A stretch of 64,000 nt of DNA from Bdellovibrio sp047344985 (lineage in GTDB: Bacteria; Bdellovibrionota; Bdellovibrionia; Bdellovibrionales; Bdellovibrionaceae), in the NCBI RefSeq assembly GCF_047344985.1, contig NZ_CP178861.1:2046001-2110000 (forward strand), written 5' to 3'. Position numbers and translations under genes: made by a program. The notes below the pieces were generated by a model. That model saw nothing but the letters and a program-made list of their open reading frames with translations, did no database searches and was not told where the DNA came from. Each line of letters begins with the position of its first letter. Position 1 is the stretch's first letter. Below are positions 17,992 through 26,463 of the stretch, piece after piece.

Positions 17992-18584
17992 TCTTCACCG
18001 CCTAATTTAAAGCGCTCTATAAGCTTACCATCGATTTTTTCTACTACATTTGGCGTGAGAGCTCTTGATTCAATAACTCGCCCGTGTTGAGCCATTTGTG
18101 GCCCGCCAAATGCTCCAGAAACTTTGATATAGTCTTGGTGTGATACTTTAGAAGGAATCACATCGAAGACATAAAAACGTTTGTCGGACTTCACGATGAT
18201 ATTCGTGGGCTCTACAAAGTTTTGCGTGAGATAAAGAGTCAGCTCTTTAGGAGAAACTTGTGAAAGCTGCGCCTTAATACTTTTAGGATTCCCGATTCGA
18301 ACTTCTACAATATCGCGAGGAAATTCGAGAACCGAGATGAGTCCCGCATGTAGATAAATCTTCTGCGACTCCCCTAAATCCTTATAAATCGAAGAAATCC
18401 TTTTCACCTCTTTGGCCTTTGATTCTTCAGCTCTTACAACGGTTCCACTAAGAGCGAGCAAGCAAAAGGTCTCAGCCAAGACGCGAGGAAGTAAGGCGCG
18501 GAGGCGTGCTATAAGCACGTCGCACAAGCCGCACGACGAAGCAACGAAGGATCCGACCTTTTGATTAGCGCAAAAGGGTTGCAT
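17988..18584 (-). CDS. VirB9/TraK-like core-complex protein with repeat-derived N-terminal insertion
   Basis: A 198-residue protein between VirB8-like and VirB10-like genes. Residues about 75-155 (KIYLHAGLISVLEFPRDI... to NIIVKSDKRFYVFDVIP) match the beta-rich N-terminal domain of VirB9/TraK proteins, which pair with VirB10 in the outer-membrane core complex. The start at 18584 has GGAG 10 nt upstream. Residues about 10-34 are encoded by a copy of the island's hairpin repeat read on the opposite strand; the hydrophobic part (LAETFCLLALSGTVVRA) that should be the signal peptide follows it. The 20-bp overlap with virB8 also argues for co-translation. Confidence 0.7.
   Translation of the reverse strand: MQPFCANQKVGSFVASSCGLCDVLIARLRALLPRVLAETFCLLALSGTVVRAEESKAKEVKRISSIYKDLGESQKIYLHAGLISVLEFPRDIVEVRIGNPKSIKAQLSQVSPKELTLYLTQNFVEPTNIIVKSDKRFYVFDVIPSKVSHQDYIKVSGAFGGPQMAQHGRVIESRALTPNVVEKIDGKLIERFKLGGEE
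18484..18557 (+). repeat. Divergent copy of the structured repeat, inside the virB9-like gene
   Basis: The + strand contains the hairpin GGCGTGC-TATAA-GCACGTC followed by GCA, then GACGAAGCAACGAAGGATC. This parallels the GGCGTAC-loop-GTACGTCGCA and ACAACAAAG-AGATC blocks of the full-length copies. The host gene reads through it in frame on the minus strand. The outer stems are degenerate compared with the intergenic copies. Confidence 0.6.
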
Positions 18585-19128
18585 CGCTGATCTCCGTTAT
18601 CTCATACCCCCACGCATTGTTCTCTCTTCTCTCGATCCTCTCAAACGCCAAATTTACCTTTAGGCGTACCTGTTGTTCAATGGTACGGGCTTTAACTTTT
18701 AGCAAAAGGATGGCTTCGATTTTTCCATCCGCTACAAGATCGATATTTTGGATTTCCATAGATTGAATTAGCGGAGTTTTCTTTAGCTTCTCATTAAGCT
18801 CCAAAATTTTTGGCTTTTCAGTTTCCCAAAGTTTGTTGGAAATAAGTTCCGTGGCTTTATCCATCTGTGATAGATAGTTTTTCTCATCGTACACATAGTA
18901 GTGGTCAAAAAAGAATTTCAGAAAGTTCTTTAGTTCATTTTCTAGAAGACGATCTGTGTTTTCCGTGATGAGCCTCGTACCAGACTCGTCGATCCCAATG
19001 AGAATTGTTTTTTCTCTGTTTTGAAGAGCAAAAACTGTTGCGATCGTTCCCCAAATAAAAAGACAGACGATAAGAATCCAATGTTTTATTTCGTTTCTTA
19101 AGAGCTTACTTTTAAATATCAATGTCAT
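18565..19128 (-). CDS. VirB8/TraE-like inner-membrane type IV secretion protein
   Basis: A 187-residue protein with one N-terminal transmembrane segment (about residues 15-35) and a periplasmic domain of mixed alpha/beta character. Length, topology and position between VirB6-like and VirB9-like genes fit TraE (188 residues in F) or a short VirB8, the inner-membrane scaffold of the secretion channel. The primary sequence has few family hallmarks, so the call rests on topology and gene order. Starts 3 bp after the upstream gene's stop. Confidence 0.68.
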   Translation of the reverse strand: MTLIFKSKLLRNEIKHWILIVCLFIWGTIATVFALQNREKTILIGIDESGTRLITENTDRLLENELKNFLKFFFDHYYVYDEKNYLSQMDKATELISNKLWETEKPKILELNEKLKKTPLIQSMEIQNIDLVADGKIEAILLLKVKARTIEQQVRLKVNLAFERIERRENNAWGYEITEISDATLLR

Positions 19129-19131
19129 ACT

Positions 19132-19848
19132 TTATCCGATAGATGAGGCATATGAAGCCAATTTCCCAAGAGCGTCTGAAGGTGAAGCAGTTCTAAATAG
19201 AAAAAAACAAAATAACGGCGATAAAAACTGAAGGGCTTGAATCACCAACCAAAAAACTACGACTGATAATGGCGAATTGAAAATATGAGGTCCCAGTTCC
19301 TTACCCAACAAACCAATTAAATTCCAAAGTACCGGCCACAGAGCAAACGAGATAAATGTTCCGAAGTACATTTTCACACCTTGAGCAAGGCCAAGCATGA
19401 CTGACAAAAAAATCATTACAGGCGCAATAGCCAACAACAAAGATAAAAAGATCGTATAAACCGATTGAGAAAGAAGATTTATTGTTATATCAAAAATTTT
19501 GCTGAAGATCTGTATAGAATCGTATCCAGCTAGAAGCGTATTTGAAAAATCGGCAATCTTTTCTTGCACGTCCGTGAGCGGAGGATATTTGACTTTAAAT
19601 GCTAACTCCCTGCATACACTCATTGTTGTTTTCATTAACATTGGATACAGCCCCGACAGCCCAAGATAGACGATAGTATCTGTAATAACTGCACCATATT
19701 CAGATGGTCTCGCGATTCTTACCATAAGAAATACAACTCGCATCGTAAAAGCCAATGCGACCAAGCCAAACATAATTGTAGATACCTTTGTGTAAAGTGT
19801 GAGACCAGCTTCCAACACAGGCTCATTCATGGGCAACATCGGGTTCAT
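19132..19848 (-). CDS. VirB6/TrbL-like polytopic membrane protein
   Basis: A 238-residue protein with about five to six hydrophobic segments. Downstream of a periplasmic-looking loop it has a long central helix pair (TIFLSLLLAIAPVMIFLS, then FISFALWPVLWNLIGLLG), where the Trp/Pro/Asn pattern resembles TrbL/VirB6 proteins. In type IV systems this protein forms part of the inner-membrane channel. It overlaps the upstream VirB5-like gene by 4 bp, and gene order supports the assignment. Confidence 0.68.
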   Translation of the reverse strand: MNPMLPMNEPVLEAGLTLYTKVSTIMFGLVALAFTMRVVFLMVRIARPSEYGAVITDTIVYLGLSGLYPMLMKTTMSVCRELAFKVKYPPLTDVQEKIADFSNTLLAGYDSIQIFSKIFDITINLLSQSVYTIFLSLLLAIAPVMIFLSVMLGLAQGVKMYFGTFISFALWPVLWNLIGLLGKELGPHIFNSPLSVVVFWLVIQALQFLSPLFCFFLFRTASPSDALGKLASYASSIG

Positions 19849-20432
19849 TGACTTAATCTCCCTCCACGTTCTTTTTCGATGATTTCTTGTAAAAAGATAT
19901 CGCGACGTGCTTTTATTTCTCTTTGTTCCATTAAAGCAAGAAACTGCGCGCGCCTCATATCTTGAAGTTCTTCCAAAATCATCGAGTTAACCCGAATGAG
20001 TTGAACTTGGTTGGCTTTTTCTCCTGCTTTAGGTCGAACCGCGAGAATTGCTGCAATTTTTTTTGATGCCGCAATCATACTTCTTAGAGAATTGATCCTT
20101 TCTTTTAATGACCGACTTTCGCTAAGGTTAGACTCAAGAGCCTCTTTGATCTCAGCGTGGGACCATTTTAGTTCTTTTGCTTTTTGATTGAGGTCTTCTA
20201 AGCGTTTTATGGTCTTATCCATTTGGGCTTCTGTGCCGTTGTCTACGCCAAGCTCAGATAAAAGGTCACCGAGAGCGAATCCAATATCGGCAACTTCATC
20301 AGCCTTATCGAGACCTCCGAGGATTCCTGAAATTGTTTCAGCACCGCTCGCAATTAGAGTGGGGTCAAATCCCCACACGGAAGAGATGCAAAAGATCGTC
20401 GAAATAAAAAAGATCGCTCTTGTTAAATTCAC
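19845..20432 (-). CDS. VirB5/TrbJ-like exported coiled-coil protein
   Basis: A 195-residue protein with a signal peptide (MNLTRAIFFISTIFCISSVWG) and a long heptad-rich helical part (about residues 65-150). It ends in a helical segment containing QREIKARRDIFLQEI. VirB5 and TrbJ proteins are exported, largely helical and encoded between VirB4 and VirB6, as here; they act at the pilus tip or in assembly. The assignment is by topology and order rather than sequence identity. Confidence 0.6.
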   Translation of the reverse strand: MNLTRAIFFISTIFCISSVWGFDPTLIASGAETISGILGGLDKADEVADIGFALGDLLSELGVDNGTEAQMDKTIKRLEDLNQKAKELKWSHAEIKEALESNLSESRSLKERINSLRSMIAASKKIAAILAVRPKAGEKANQVQLIRVNSMILEELQDMRRAQFLALMEQREIKARRDIFLQEIIEKERGGRLSQ

Positions 20433-20526
20433 TTTTGCCTCCTCATCCTTGAAGGAAGCAAAATTAATCTACTCACGAAAAACAATTTCTTTAGCTTTTG
20501 CGTCCGAACTCGGTCCGACCGTCCAC

Positions 20527-20850
20527 TTAGTCCAAGCAGTGTGCTCTTACGCTTTTGTCCATTAAGCCGATCAGTGAATAGATTCCCAAAGGAAAGAAAA
20601 TAGAGGCTACTGTCATAGATGACAAAACTATTGCAACTACCCAAGCGCTCTTCTTTCCTTCCACCAGACCACGATAAGCAAAGCGAGCTAAGAATAAAGG
20701 AAGCGCTAGAAAGACGGCCATAATTAAAAGAGCCACGTTTGCAGTGAATACCCCCAACACTCCTGCAAAAAATCCGACAAGAATATAAAGTATGAACAAG
20801 AATTTCATCGTACGAAGCGGCTTCTTAAGGTTTTGCTCTAATGTTTCCAT
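20527..20850 (-). CDS. Small polytopic membrane protein in the T4SS operon
   Basis: A 107-residue protein with four predicted transmembrane segments separated by very short loops, preceded by a short charged N-terminus (METLEQNLKKPLRTMK). No known T4SS family is recognised. It sits between the VirB4-like and VirB5-like genes in the same orientation, with about 95 bp to the next gene, so it is probably part of the operon. It could be a lineage-specific channel component or an entry-exclusion-like protein. Confidence 0.65.
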   Translation of the reverse strand: METLEQNLKKPLRTMKFLFILYILVGFFAGVLGVFTANVALLIMAVFLALPLFLARFAYRGLVEGKKSAWVVAIVLSSMTVASIFFPLGIYSLIGLMDKSVRAHCLD

Positions 20851-20998
20851 TTTAAAATCTCCTGGTTAGATGGATTTAGTTTCGCCGGGAGATAAAGCAA
20901 TCACGTAGCCAACCTTAAAAGCAATAGCTTTGAGTTGAGGCAAATTTGCCCCGATAAGTTCTTTAATTTCCGTTTGCAGTCTTAGAATTTGGACGATT

Positions 20999-23170
20999 TT
21001 ATAGATTCGATAAACATCTAATACCTTGCTTTAGAGATAATCCTGGAACTGCTGCCATTAAGCTTTGCAGCTTATCCCTATCAGTCTTTGAGGTAGTTAA
21101 TCGCCAGTATTCTTCAGGTGTTATAGTTAACTTAAGCTTTCTGGTTGATACAGCATCTTGATAGAGTATTTCAGAATAAGCTCCCCCAACGGACCTTAAA
21201 GATCGCATTGTTTCCATATCGTTTACCCTAAGGCCAAATCTCGAAGCAAATACTTCTTCTTTTTCGTCATCGATTGAAAACAAGAATCTTTGGGGTGAAT
21301 TTGCAATGAGTCCAGTATCTCCATTTACAACGAAGTCTGAAGAAAGCTGTGCGACTAGAATCACTGCATTTCCAACCTTGCGCTCATTCGCTGTTGAGAA
21401 TTTAAAGTAACTGAAACAAGAATTAATAAAAAACGGCATTTCATCACACATCAAAACAATTCGAACATCGTCTCCCCGAAGTTGCTCGATATTGTATTGA
21501 GCAAGAACTGCGAGTACTCCGGCTTGAGAAAACTCTTTATCCGAAGCCTGAAAAACGTGGGAAAAGTTATAATATCTTAACTTCGGAATTTCTCTATCGT
21601 CGCCAGGTAATTGCTGAAAGGCCTTTTCATAAAGGCCACCTTTAACCCATCTTCGCAGCAACTCTTTCCGCGGAAAGTTTGAAGTAGAAGCATAAAAATC
21701 ATCTAAGCATGGATTCTGAGGGTTTGCCTCGATATATGCTCTTACGGAGTATTCGACGTCACTCCTCATCGTTTTAGAAATCTCAAGTTCACCATGCTCT
21801 TTAATAAGAGTGGCGAGTAGATTTGAAATGATTCCAAGCTTATCGTTATCCGATGCTAGTTGAAGCTTCATAACTTCAAATGGATTAATACCCGACCCTT
21901 TTTCGAGGGTCATTTTATATTCAGTTCCGCCATAAAGTTCACATTCCTTTGAATGCGAACCTCCGACATCGAGCTTAATCACTCGAACCTTTGGATCATT
22001 AAGAAGCGAAGTCGTTAATGCACCAGTAAGAACACTTTTCCCTTTTCCACTCGTGCCCACAATAAGTGTATTAAAAGCTGAATGCTCCGGATTAAAAATA
22101 TCAAAATGGAAAAGACTTTTGTCCTCCCGATAAAGAGTCAACGAACGCTTACTAATACCCTTAAATTGCTTTACTTCTCCCTTCACGTACAAAGGAAGAA
22201 GAGCCGCCACAGCGGCCTCCATTTCAAGAATAGTTACATGCTGGGAATTTCCGGGCAGAGTGGCACAATAACTTGGTGCTAATCCAAAGGTTTCTACCAT
22301 AACAGTTGAAAATAATGACAAACTTGCTGCAGCTCTTTCAATATCAGCGACGAGTAAATCTTGGCTTTTTCTTTTTATAACCAACAACACCTCAATTTCG
22401 AAAACCTGCGATCCGGTTTCAAAATTGGTTTTAATGACTTTTTCAGTCTCAGATGATTGCGCTTTGGCTTTAGGGTCATTCTCGTTTTTAACTTCGCCGA
22501 ATCGTTTCTGCAAAACAATTTGTGCAGTTGCTGGCTCCATTCGCTGCAAAGATATGTTCAATTCAAATGAATTTGGAATTTTACCAATAAGCTCAATCCA
22601 GCTAAAGGGTGAAAATTCTTTAAAAGGTAGTTTCGTAAGACGAACAACACCAATGCTGGATATTCCCGTTTCAATTGTTTTTGGACCCTGAACCCAGTCG
22701 GCATACTCTCTATCAAAAAGGTTTTCAACTTCCCTTTCAGAAAGATCGCGTAGCTGAAATCCATATTGCTCAAACATCCTTTTTGTTTGCAACAGCAATT
22801 CGCACTCTTCATTTGAGTGCTCATACATTTTAAGGAATTTAGCTTTCAGTATCTGAAGAATGTTAATTCCAGATTGATAATCTAAAAGAAGAAGAACTTT
22901 TCTTTTGGTGAATCCTAGCTGGGAAAAGGCGTCCGCTCTTGGAACATCTAAATCCTTAGAACTACAATCAACTCCCGAAAATCGGATTCTTGCGAGAATT
23001 CTTGTGTCAATTTGGCGAAGAGCCTGACTGAGGCGATGATGATATGACTCCATATCTTCAGTCTCAATGTCACAAGGGCTAATCTCAAACCCTATCCCTA
23101 CAACATTATCAGCCGTCACCCAAAAGTTATAACCCTTGTATTCTTCTACATGAGAGAGTTCCGGAATCAT
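20999..23170 (-). CDS. virB4: VirB4/TraC-like conjugative ATPase
   Basis: A 723-residue cytoplasmic ATPase. The N-terminal half (about 1-340) is the family's partner-binding domain. The C-terminal RecA-like domain has Walker A in IVGTSGKGKSVLTG (about residue 375) and Walker B in VRIVLMCDEMPFF (about 570), followed by an LVAQLSSDF segment. VirB4 proteins energise pilus assembly and substrate transfer and are the most conserved T4SS component, so this gene anchors the operon's identity. It starts 9 bp downstream of the VirB3-like gene. Confidence 0.92.
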   Translation of the reverse strand: MIPELSHVEEYKGYNFWVTADNVVGIGFEISPCDIETEDMESYHHRLSQALRQIDTRILARIRFSGVDCSSKDLDVPRADAFSQLGFTKRKVLLLLDYQSGINILQILKAKFLKMYEHSNEECELLLQTKRMFEQYGFQLRDLSEREVENLFDREYADWVQGPKTIETGISSIGVVRLTKLPFKEFSPFSWIELIGKIPNSFELNISLQRMEPATAQIVLQKRFGEVKNENDPKAKAQSSETEKVIKTNFETGSQVFEIEVLLVIKRKSQDLLVADIERAAASLSLFSTVMVETFGLAPSYCATLPGNSQHVTILEMEAAVAALLPLYVKGEVKQFKGISKRSLTLYREDKSLFHFDIFNPEHSAFNTLIVGTSGKGKSVLTGALTTSLLNDPKVRVIKLDVGGSHSKECELYGGTEYKMTLEKGSGINPFEVMKLQLASDNDKLGIISNLLATLIKEHGELEISKTMRSDVEYSVRAYIEANPQNPCLDDFYASTSNFPRKELLRRWVKGGLYEKAFQQLPGDDREIPKLRYYNFSHVFQASDKEFSQAGVLAVLAQYNIEQLRGDDVRIVLMCDEMPFFINSCFSYFKFSTANERKVGNAVILVAQLSSDFVVNGDTGLIANSPQRFLFSIDDEKEEVFASRFGLRVNDMETMRSLRSVGGAYSEILYQDAVSTRKLKLTITPEEYWRLTTSKTDRDKLQSLMAAVPGLSLKQGIRCLSNL

Positions 23171-23179
23171 AAGCCGCTC

Positions 23180-23440
23180 CTACCGAATTACTCTATGGGT
23201 GAGTTTTGATCGAAGATAATCGCGTATTGTCTTTGGACGAGATTTTAATCGAACGCTAAGAAGTCCAACAAAGAACAGTCCTGTAACAACAAAAGCCAGA
23301 AGCTCCACTCCAAAAGGTTCCAAAAATGTGTATGTGAAAAGCAGCACATACCCAATGACACAAAAATCAAGTGGAGATAGCCCCAACCAGCCAGGCCGTT
23401 CATTTAAAAGTCTGGCTGTAGGAATCTTTTGACCTTCCAT
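23180..23440 (-). CDS. VirB3/TraL-like inner-membrane protein
   Basis: An 86-residue protein with an N-terminal cytoplasmic segment (IPTARLLNERPGWLGLSPLD), two adjacent hydrophobic segments (about residues 25-65) and a basic C-terminus (LKSRPKTIRDYLRSKL). This is the size and topology of VirB3 and TraL, encoded directly upstream of VirB4 as here. These proteins dock VirB4 at the membrane. A 9-bp spacing to each neighbour indicates one transcript. Confidence 0.75.
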   Translation of the reverse strand: MEGQKIPTARLLNERPGWLGLSPLDFCVIGYVLLFTYTFLEPFGVELLAFVVTGLFFVGLLSVRLKSRPKTIRDYLRSKLTHRVIR

Positions 23441-23449
23441 CTGCTATTC

Positions 23450-23740
23450 CTAAAGAGACACGCCAAAGATTCTTGCTGCCGCGGATAAAGCTCCTGGTGT
23501 AAGTAGAATACAAAGGGCTCCAGCAAATCCACTTCCAAGTATATACTTACCAATTGTAGGGAAACCTGCTGCATATGCGATTCCGCCAATCGTGATTCCG
23601 AGTCCAAGGCAGGCCAGACCTACTCTAGTTAGATAAGCTTGAGCTGCATGTGCTGAATCAATAGCATCTTTGGCGTGAGCGACATCAAGGAACATTAAAC
23701 ACGCGATTCCAACAACTAGATAAAGAGTAAAATGCTTCAT
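23450..23740 (-). CDS. VirB2-like pilin
   Basis: A 96-residue protein with a cleavable signal peptide (MKHFTLYLVVGIACLMFLDVAHA) and two hydrophobic helices rich in Gly and Ala (GLACLGLGITIGGIAYAAGF, then ILGSGFAGALCILL). This is the VirB2/TrbC pilin pattern. It is the first gene of the operon, with GGAGA before the ATG, matching the B2-B3-B4 order. The mature part would polymerise into the T4SS pilus. Confidence 0.78.
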   Translation of the reverse strand: MKHFTLYLVVGIACLMFLDVAHAKDAIDSAHAAQAYLTRVGLACLGLGITIGGIAYAAGFPTIGKYILGSGFAGALCILLTPGALSAAARIFGVSL

Positions 23741-23802
23741 AGGTTCTCCGTTGGCAAAACCTACTTGCTAGATTCACACCCTATTCGCTTTCTCTAAAAT
23801 AG

Positions 23803-23838
23803 AAAGGGCGTCCGAGTATTAAAATGCCGGACGCCTTT
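23803..23838. terminator. Hairpin upstream of the T4SS operon (in the 305-bp gap)
   Basis: AAAGGGCGTCCG pairs with CGGACGCCTTT (one bulged G) around a 12-nt loop, 60-100 bp upstream of the VirB2-like start. On the minus strand it is followed by CTATTTTAG, so it could insulate or attenuate transcription entering the T4SS operon. The rest of the gap to 24045 is AT-rich and should hold divergent promoters; no gene is seen there. Confidence 0.55.
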
Positions 23839-24045
23839 GTGAATATTACATGTGACAGATCATGTCTTTAGGCTATTTTCAAAGTACAGCCTTTCCGAAA
23901 TTATAACCGAATCAGACATATTTATTATTGAATCAATTATAATTCACATCGGAACTTTCAATATGCGCATCATTTTGAGTTGTACATTAGTACCTTATAA
24001 ACAAGATCGATTGACACCTTATTCCCCTAAATATATCAACGTTCC

Positions 24046-24924
24046 GTGAAAAGAAAAAAAACAAAAAATAAAAAACTAAAAGTAAATTCAATCAATACAC
24101 AAAACACTACACCCGTTGTGTGGTGGAAGACCGTGAAAGCTAAAATTCTCGCTGTAATACTAATAGTTGCAACTACAATATTTCAGGAAGAGATAACAAA
24201 ACACTGGAACGCATGGCGCGACCCAAAACCATTCGCTGATACACCTAAGTTAGTTACATTAATCTCGCCTGCGACGGCGGCCACATCCAATTCGCAAAAG
24301 AAGGGCCAATCTCAAAAACTAGTTGAGTCGCTTTCCGTCGGACTTGTCATAGACAGCATAACGGACGCAAATGCAATGCCCTATTCTGAACAAAAGGTTG
24401 AAAACAGACCTGATGAAACCCAACGAAGTTACTGCACAAAGGATATGTTTCTAATTGTGACTTATGATCGAACTAGAACAATTCTGGATTATTTCGTTGT
24501 TTCAAAATCGCCGTCCTTCAATCCGGTGGTAACCACTTTTAATGGCCCCCTACGAAAAATGCGTTTTTCTGAACACAAAGATGAATTTGCGAACTCAGCT
24601 CTCCTGACATTTCGAGATCAATACCTAGCGTACATTGAAGAAGCTGAGGTTCCAGCAAAGCAAAATCTTTTTCGTCAATTAATACTTGCTTATTATTTTA
24701 TTGGATATACTAGCAAAAGCACTAAGTTCACAGACTGGGGACAAAGCGGAAGTGATCAAGAGCAAATATTAAATCCGCCATATGATAGTTTAATAAGAAA
24801 AATAAAAACAACCGTTCTACCAAATGCATTTGGTATTTCAAGTGGAAGGCGTTTTCTACAACCTGACCAGAGCCCAATGCCTACATGGGTACGCTGGGGA
24901 GAAGATCGTTTCAATTGCCTTTAA
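24046..24924 (+). CDS. Membrane-anchored hypothetical protein
   Basis: A 292-residue protein from a GTG start. A very basic N-terminus (MKRKKTKNKKLK) precedes one transmembrane segment (about residues 34-50), so most of the protein is probably outside the cytoplasm. The soluble part has two cysteines (RSYCTKD and the C-terminal FNCL). No family recognised. It is divergent from the T4SS operon and followed after 6 bp by a structured repeat. Base composition is clearly AT-rich. Confidence 0.65.
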   Translation: MKRKKTKNKKLKVNSINTQNTTPVVWWKTVKAKILAVILIVATTIFQEEITKHWNAWRDPKPFADTPKLVTLISPATAATSNSQKKGQSQKLVESLSVGLVIDSITDANAMPYSEQKVENRPDETQRSYCTKDMFLIVTYDRTRTILDYFVVSKSPSFNPVVTTFNGPLRKMRFSEHKDEFANSALLTFRDQYLAYIEEAEVPAKQNLFRQLILAYYFIGYTSKSTKFTDWGQSGSDQEQILNPPYDSLIRKIKTTVLPNAFGISSGRRFLQPDQSPMPTWVRWGEDRFNCL

Positions 24925-24930
24925 AAAGTG

Positions 24931-25056
24931 AGGGCGATCAGAATGATGTAGACACGCGACGGAAAGATTCCTTTGAAATGAGGCGTACATGAAAGTACGT
25001 CGCAGTGAAGAACGAATTTTTCCAACAAAGTAGATGGATCATTATCATCGGCTGGG
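24931..25056 (+). repeat. Structured repeat copy 1
   Basis: The outer stem is CGAT...ATCG and AATGAT...ATCATT; the middle stem is GGAAAGATTC with GAATTTTTCC (10 pairs, one G-T); the inner hairpin is GGCGTAC-ATGAAA-GTACGTC. The conserved single-stranded blocks GAAATGA and CAACAAAG are present. It begins 6 bp after the + strand gene and its right end overlaps the last codons of the converging minus-strand gene. Confidence 0.8.
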
Positions 25057-25524
25057 CGAAAGGGTTGGGGGGATTAACTCCATAACTTTATCCTGATGTA
25101 TCATCCGATTCTCCGCATCTTCCACCCATCTGTCGATTTCATAGATTCGCCATTCGCCTGGATTGATCATGCCTTTATACTTGTCTGGAACTTTCGCTCC
25201 AAAAGTTGCCGGAGTGACACCTGTTAGTTTTGGTTCAGTGAACGAGTCCATTTGTTTTCGTAAAAGTGCTGCTTCATCTCTTAAGCGTTGGTTTTCTTTG
25301 TCTGGATCATTGAAATACAAAGTTAACGCCGAGGCTGTTGCAGCAGCAATGCCTCCGTACATAACTGAATATGTTCCTTTATACTCTTCGCGACTCTGAC
25401 CAACGGCCACGCCTGCAGCTCCAGCAATAAGCATATTCTGAAAAACTTTTTCTTTAACAGTGTGAGCGCAGCCGGAAAGGATTAAGGCTGAGAATATGCT
25501 CACAAGTTTTCTAGAGACAGTCAT
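25045..25524 (-). CDS. Lipoprotein with glycine-zipper helix
   Basis: The ATG at 25524 is chosen because it gives a lipoprotein signal (MTVSRKLVSIFSALILSGC) after AAAGGATC. The 159-residue protein then has a small-residue helix (MLIAGAAGVAVGQ) and another hydrophobic stretch (MYGGIAAATASALTLYF), followed by a coiled coil and a Pro-rich C-terminus. It might be an outer-membrane component linked to the T4SS nearby, but no family match is visible. Overlaps the upstream lipoprotein gene by 14 bp; its stop lies in a structured repeat. Confidence 0.7.
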   Translation of the reverse strand: MTVSRKLVSIFSALILSGCAHTVKEKVFQNMLIAGAAGVAVGQSREEYKGTYSVMYGGIAAATASALTLYFNDPDKENQRLRDEAALLRKQMDSFTEPKLTGVTPATFGAKVPDKYKGMINPGEWRIYEIDRWVEDAENRMIHQDKVMELIPPTLSPSR

Positions 25525-26344
25525 CGCCAGATCCTTTTTCCAATGAAACACATGCGGTACCGGTCTCCCCTGGGGCACCAGCAGGCATAAAGCTCTGCTT
25601 GTATGGACCGCCTTGAGATCTTAAGAGCTGAACATCGGCGTGGAGGGCTGTGCCATCTTCTACCTGTAGGATAAGCTTACCGCCACTTCCACCTTTAACG
25701 CCCCAGTTGCATCCACGAGCACCTGAAAGAATTAAGGTTAATTTTCCGTATGCTTTTTTGGCGATGATGCTAATGTTGCCACCTGCAAATGCTTCCGGTG
25801 TACGAGGAAGACAATCCATATATCCTGTCGGATAGTTTTGAATAGTTCCCCCATCAGCATAGATTTCATTTGCTCGGATATCGATATCGTTACGATAAGA
25901 TGAAACCAAAGCTCCGCGAGTGATAAAAAGTCTATTTGCTCTTAATACAACTTTTCCGGAATAGTTAAGCTGTCCCGACAATACGATATCTTTGGGAACT
26001 GCCACTTTAATAATGACGGGCTGAGAAGGTTCACTAGATGAGAATTTGTATTCGTATTCTCTCCCACCCTCAACAACTTCTGAGAACCCAGAGTCGACTG
26101 AGGTTGCTACAAAATCTTTGCTCACAGGGGATTGCATTTTGAAGGTCGTGATATCAGATGCCCACGAAAACTTAATTGAGTATCTATTCGGCTCTTCCGT
26201 CGGCGTAACGGTATAGGCAATAGATTCAGCACTTAAGGCTTTAATTTGAGTTTTATTTTCCCCCTGCCCCTTCTTAGATAACTCTTGGTCACAGGCAGAA
26301 ACACAAACTGTAAAAACAAAAAAGAAAAAGGCTCGTTTAAACAT
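25511..26344 (-). CDS. Outer-surface lipoprotein, beta-rich
   Basis: A 277-residue lipoprotein (signal ending VSAC). Residues about 35-115 form a beta-sandwich-like region. The second half has short alternating strands (VVLRANRLFITRGALVSS, IDIRANEIYADGGTI) suggestive of a right-handed beta-helix, then a Gly-rich C-terminus with SGARGCNWGVKGGSGGKL. Such architecture is common in surface or envelope matrix proteins of Bdellovibrio-like bacteria. Function unknown. Followed by the glycine-zipper lipoprotein with a 14-bp overlap. Confidence 0.68.
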   Translation of the reverse strand: MFKRAFFFFVFTVCVSACDQELSKKGQGENKTQIKALSAESIAYTVTPTEEPNRYSIKFSWASDITTFKMQSPVSKDFVATSVDSGFSEVVEGGREYEYKFSSSEPSQPVIIKVAVPKDIVLSGQLNYSGKVVLRANRLFITRGALVSSYRNDIDIRANEIYADGGTIQNYPTGYMDCLPRTPEAFAGGNISIIAKKAYGKLTLILSGARGCNWGVKGGSGGKLILQVEDGTALHADVQLLRSQGGPYKQSFMPAGAPGETGTACVSLEKGSGDDCL

Positions 26345-26463
26345 GTATCCCCTCTCGGAAATTTATTTTCTGAGAGGAATTGCTAAATCCTATCCAAGCA
26401 CAAACCACCTTTTATTCATACCGGGCACTTGGATTTCGGACAGACGGACATTTATTTAGGTTA

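Noticed and set aside
23852..24049. 65-codon ORF before the GTG-started gene
   Set aside because: AT-rich promoter region without a ribosome-binding site or any protein-like pattern.
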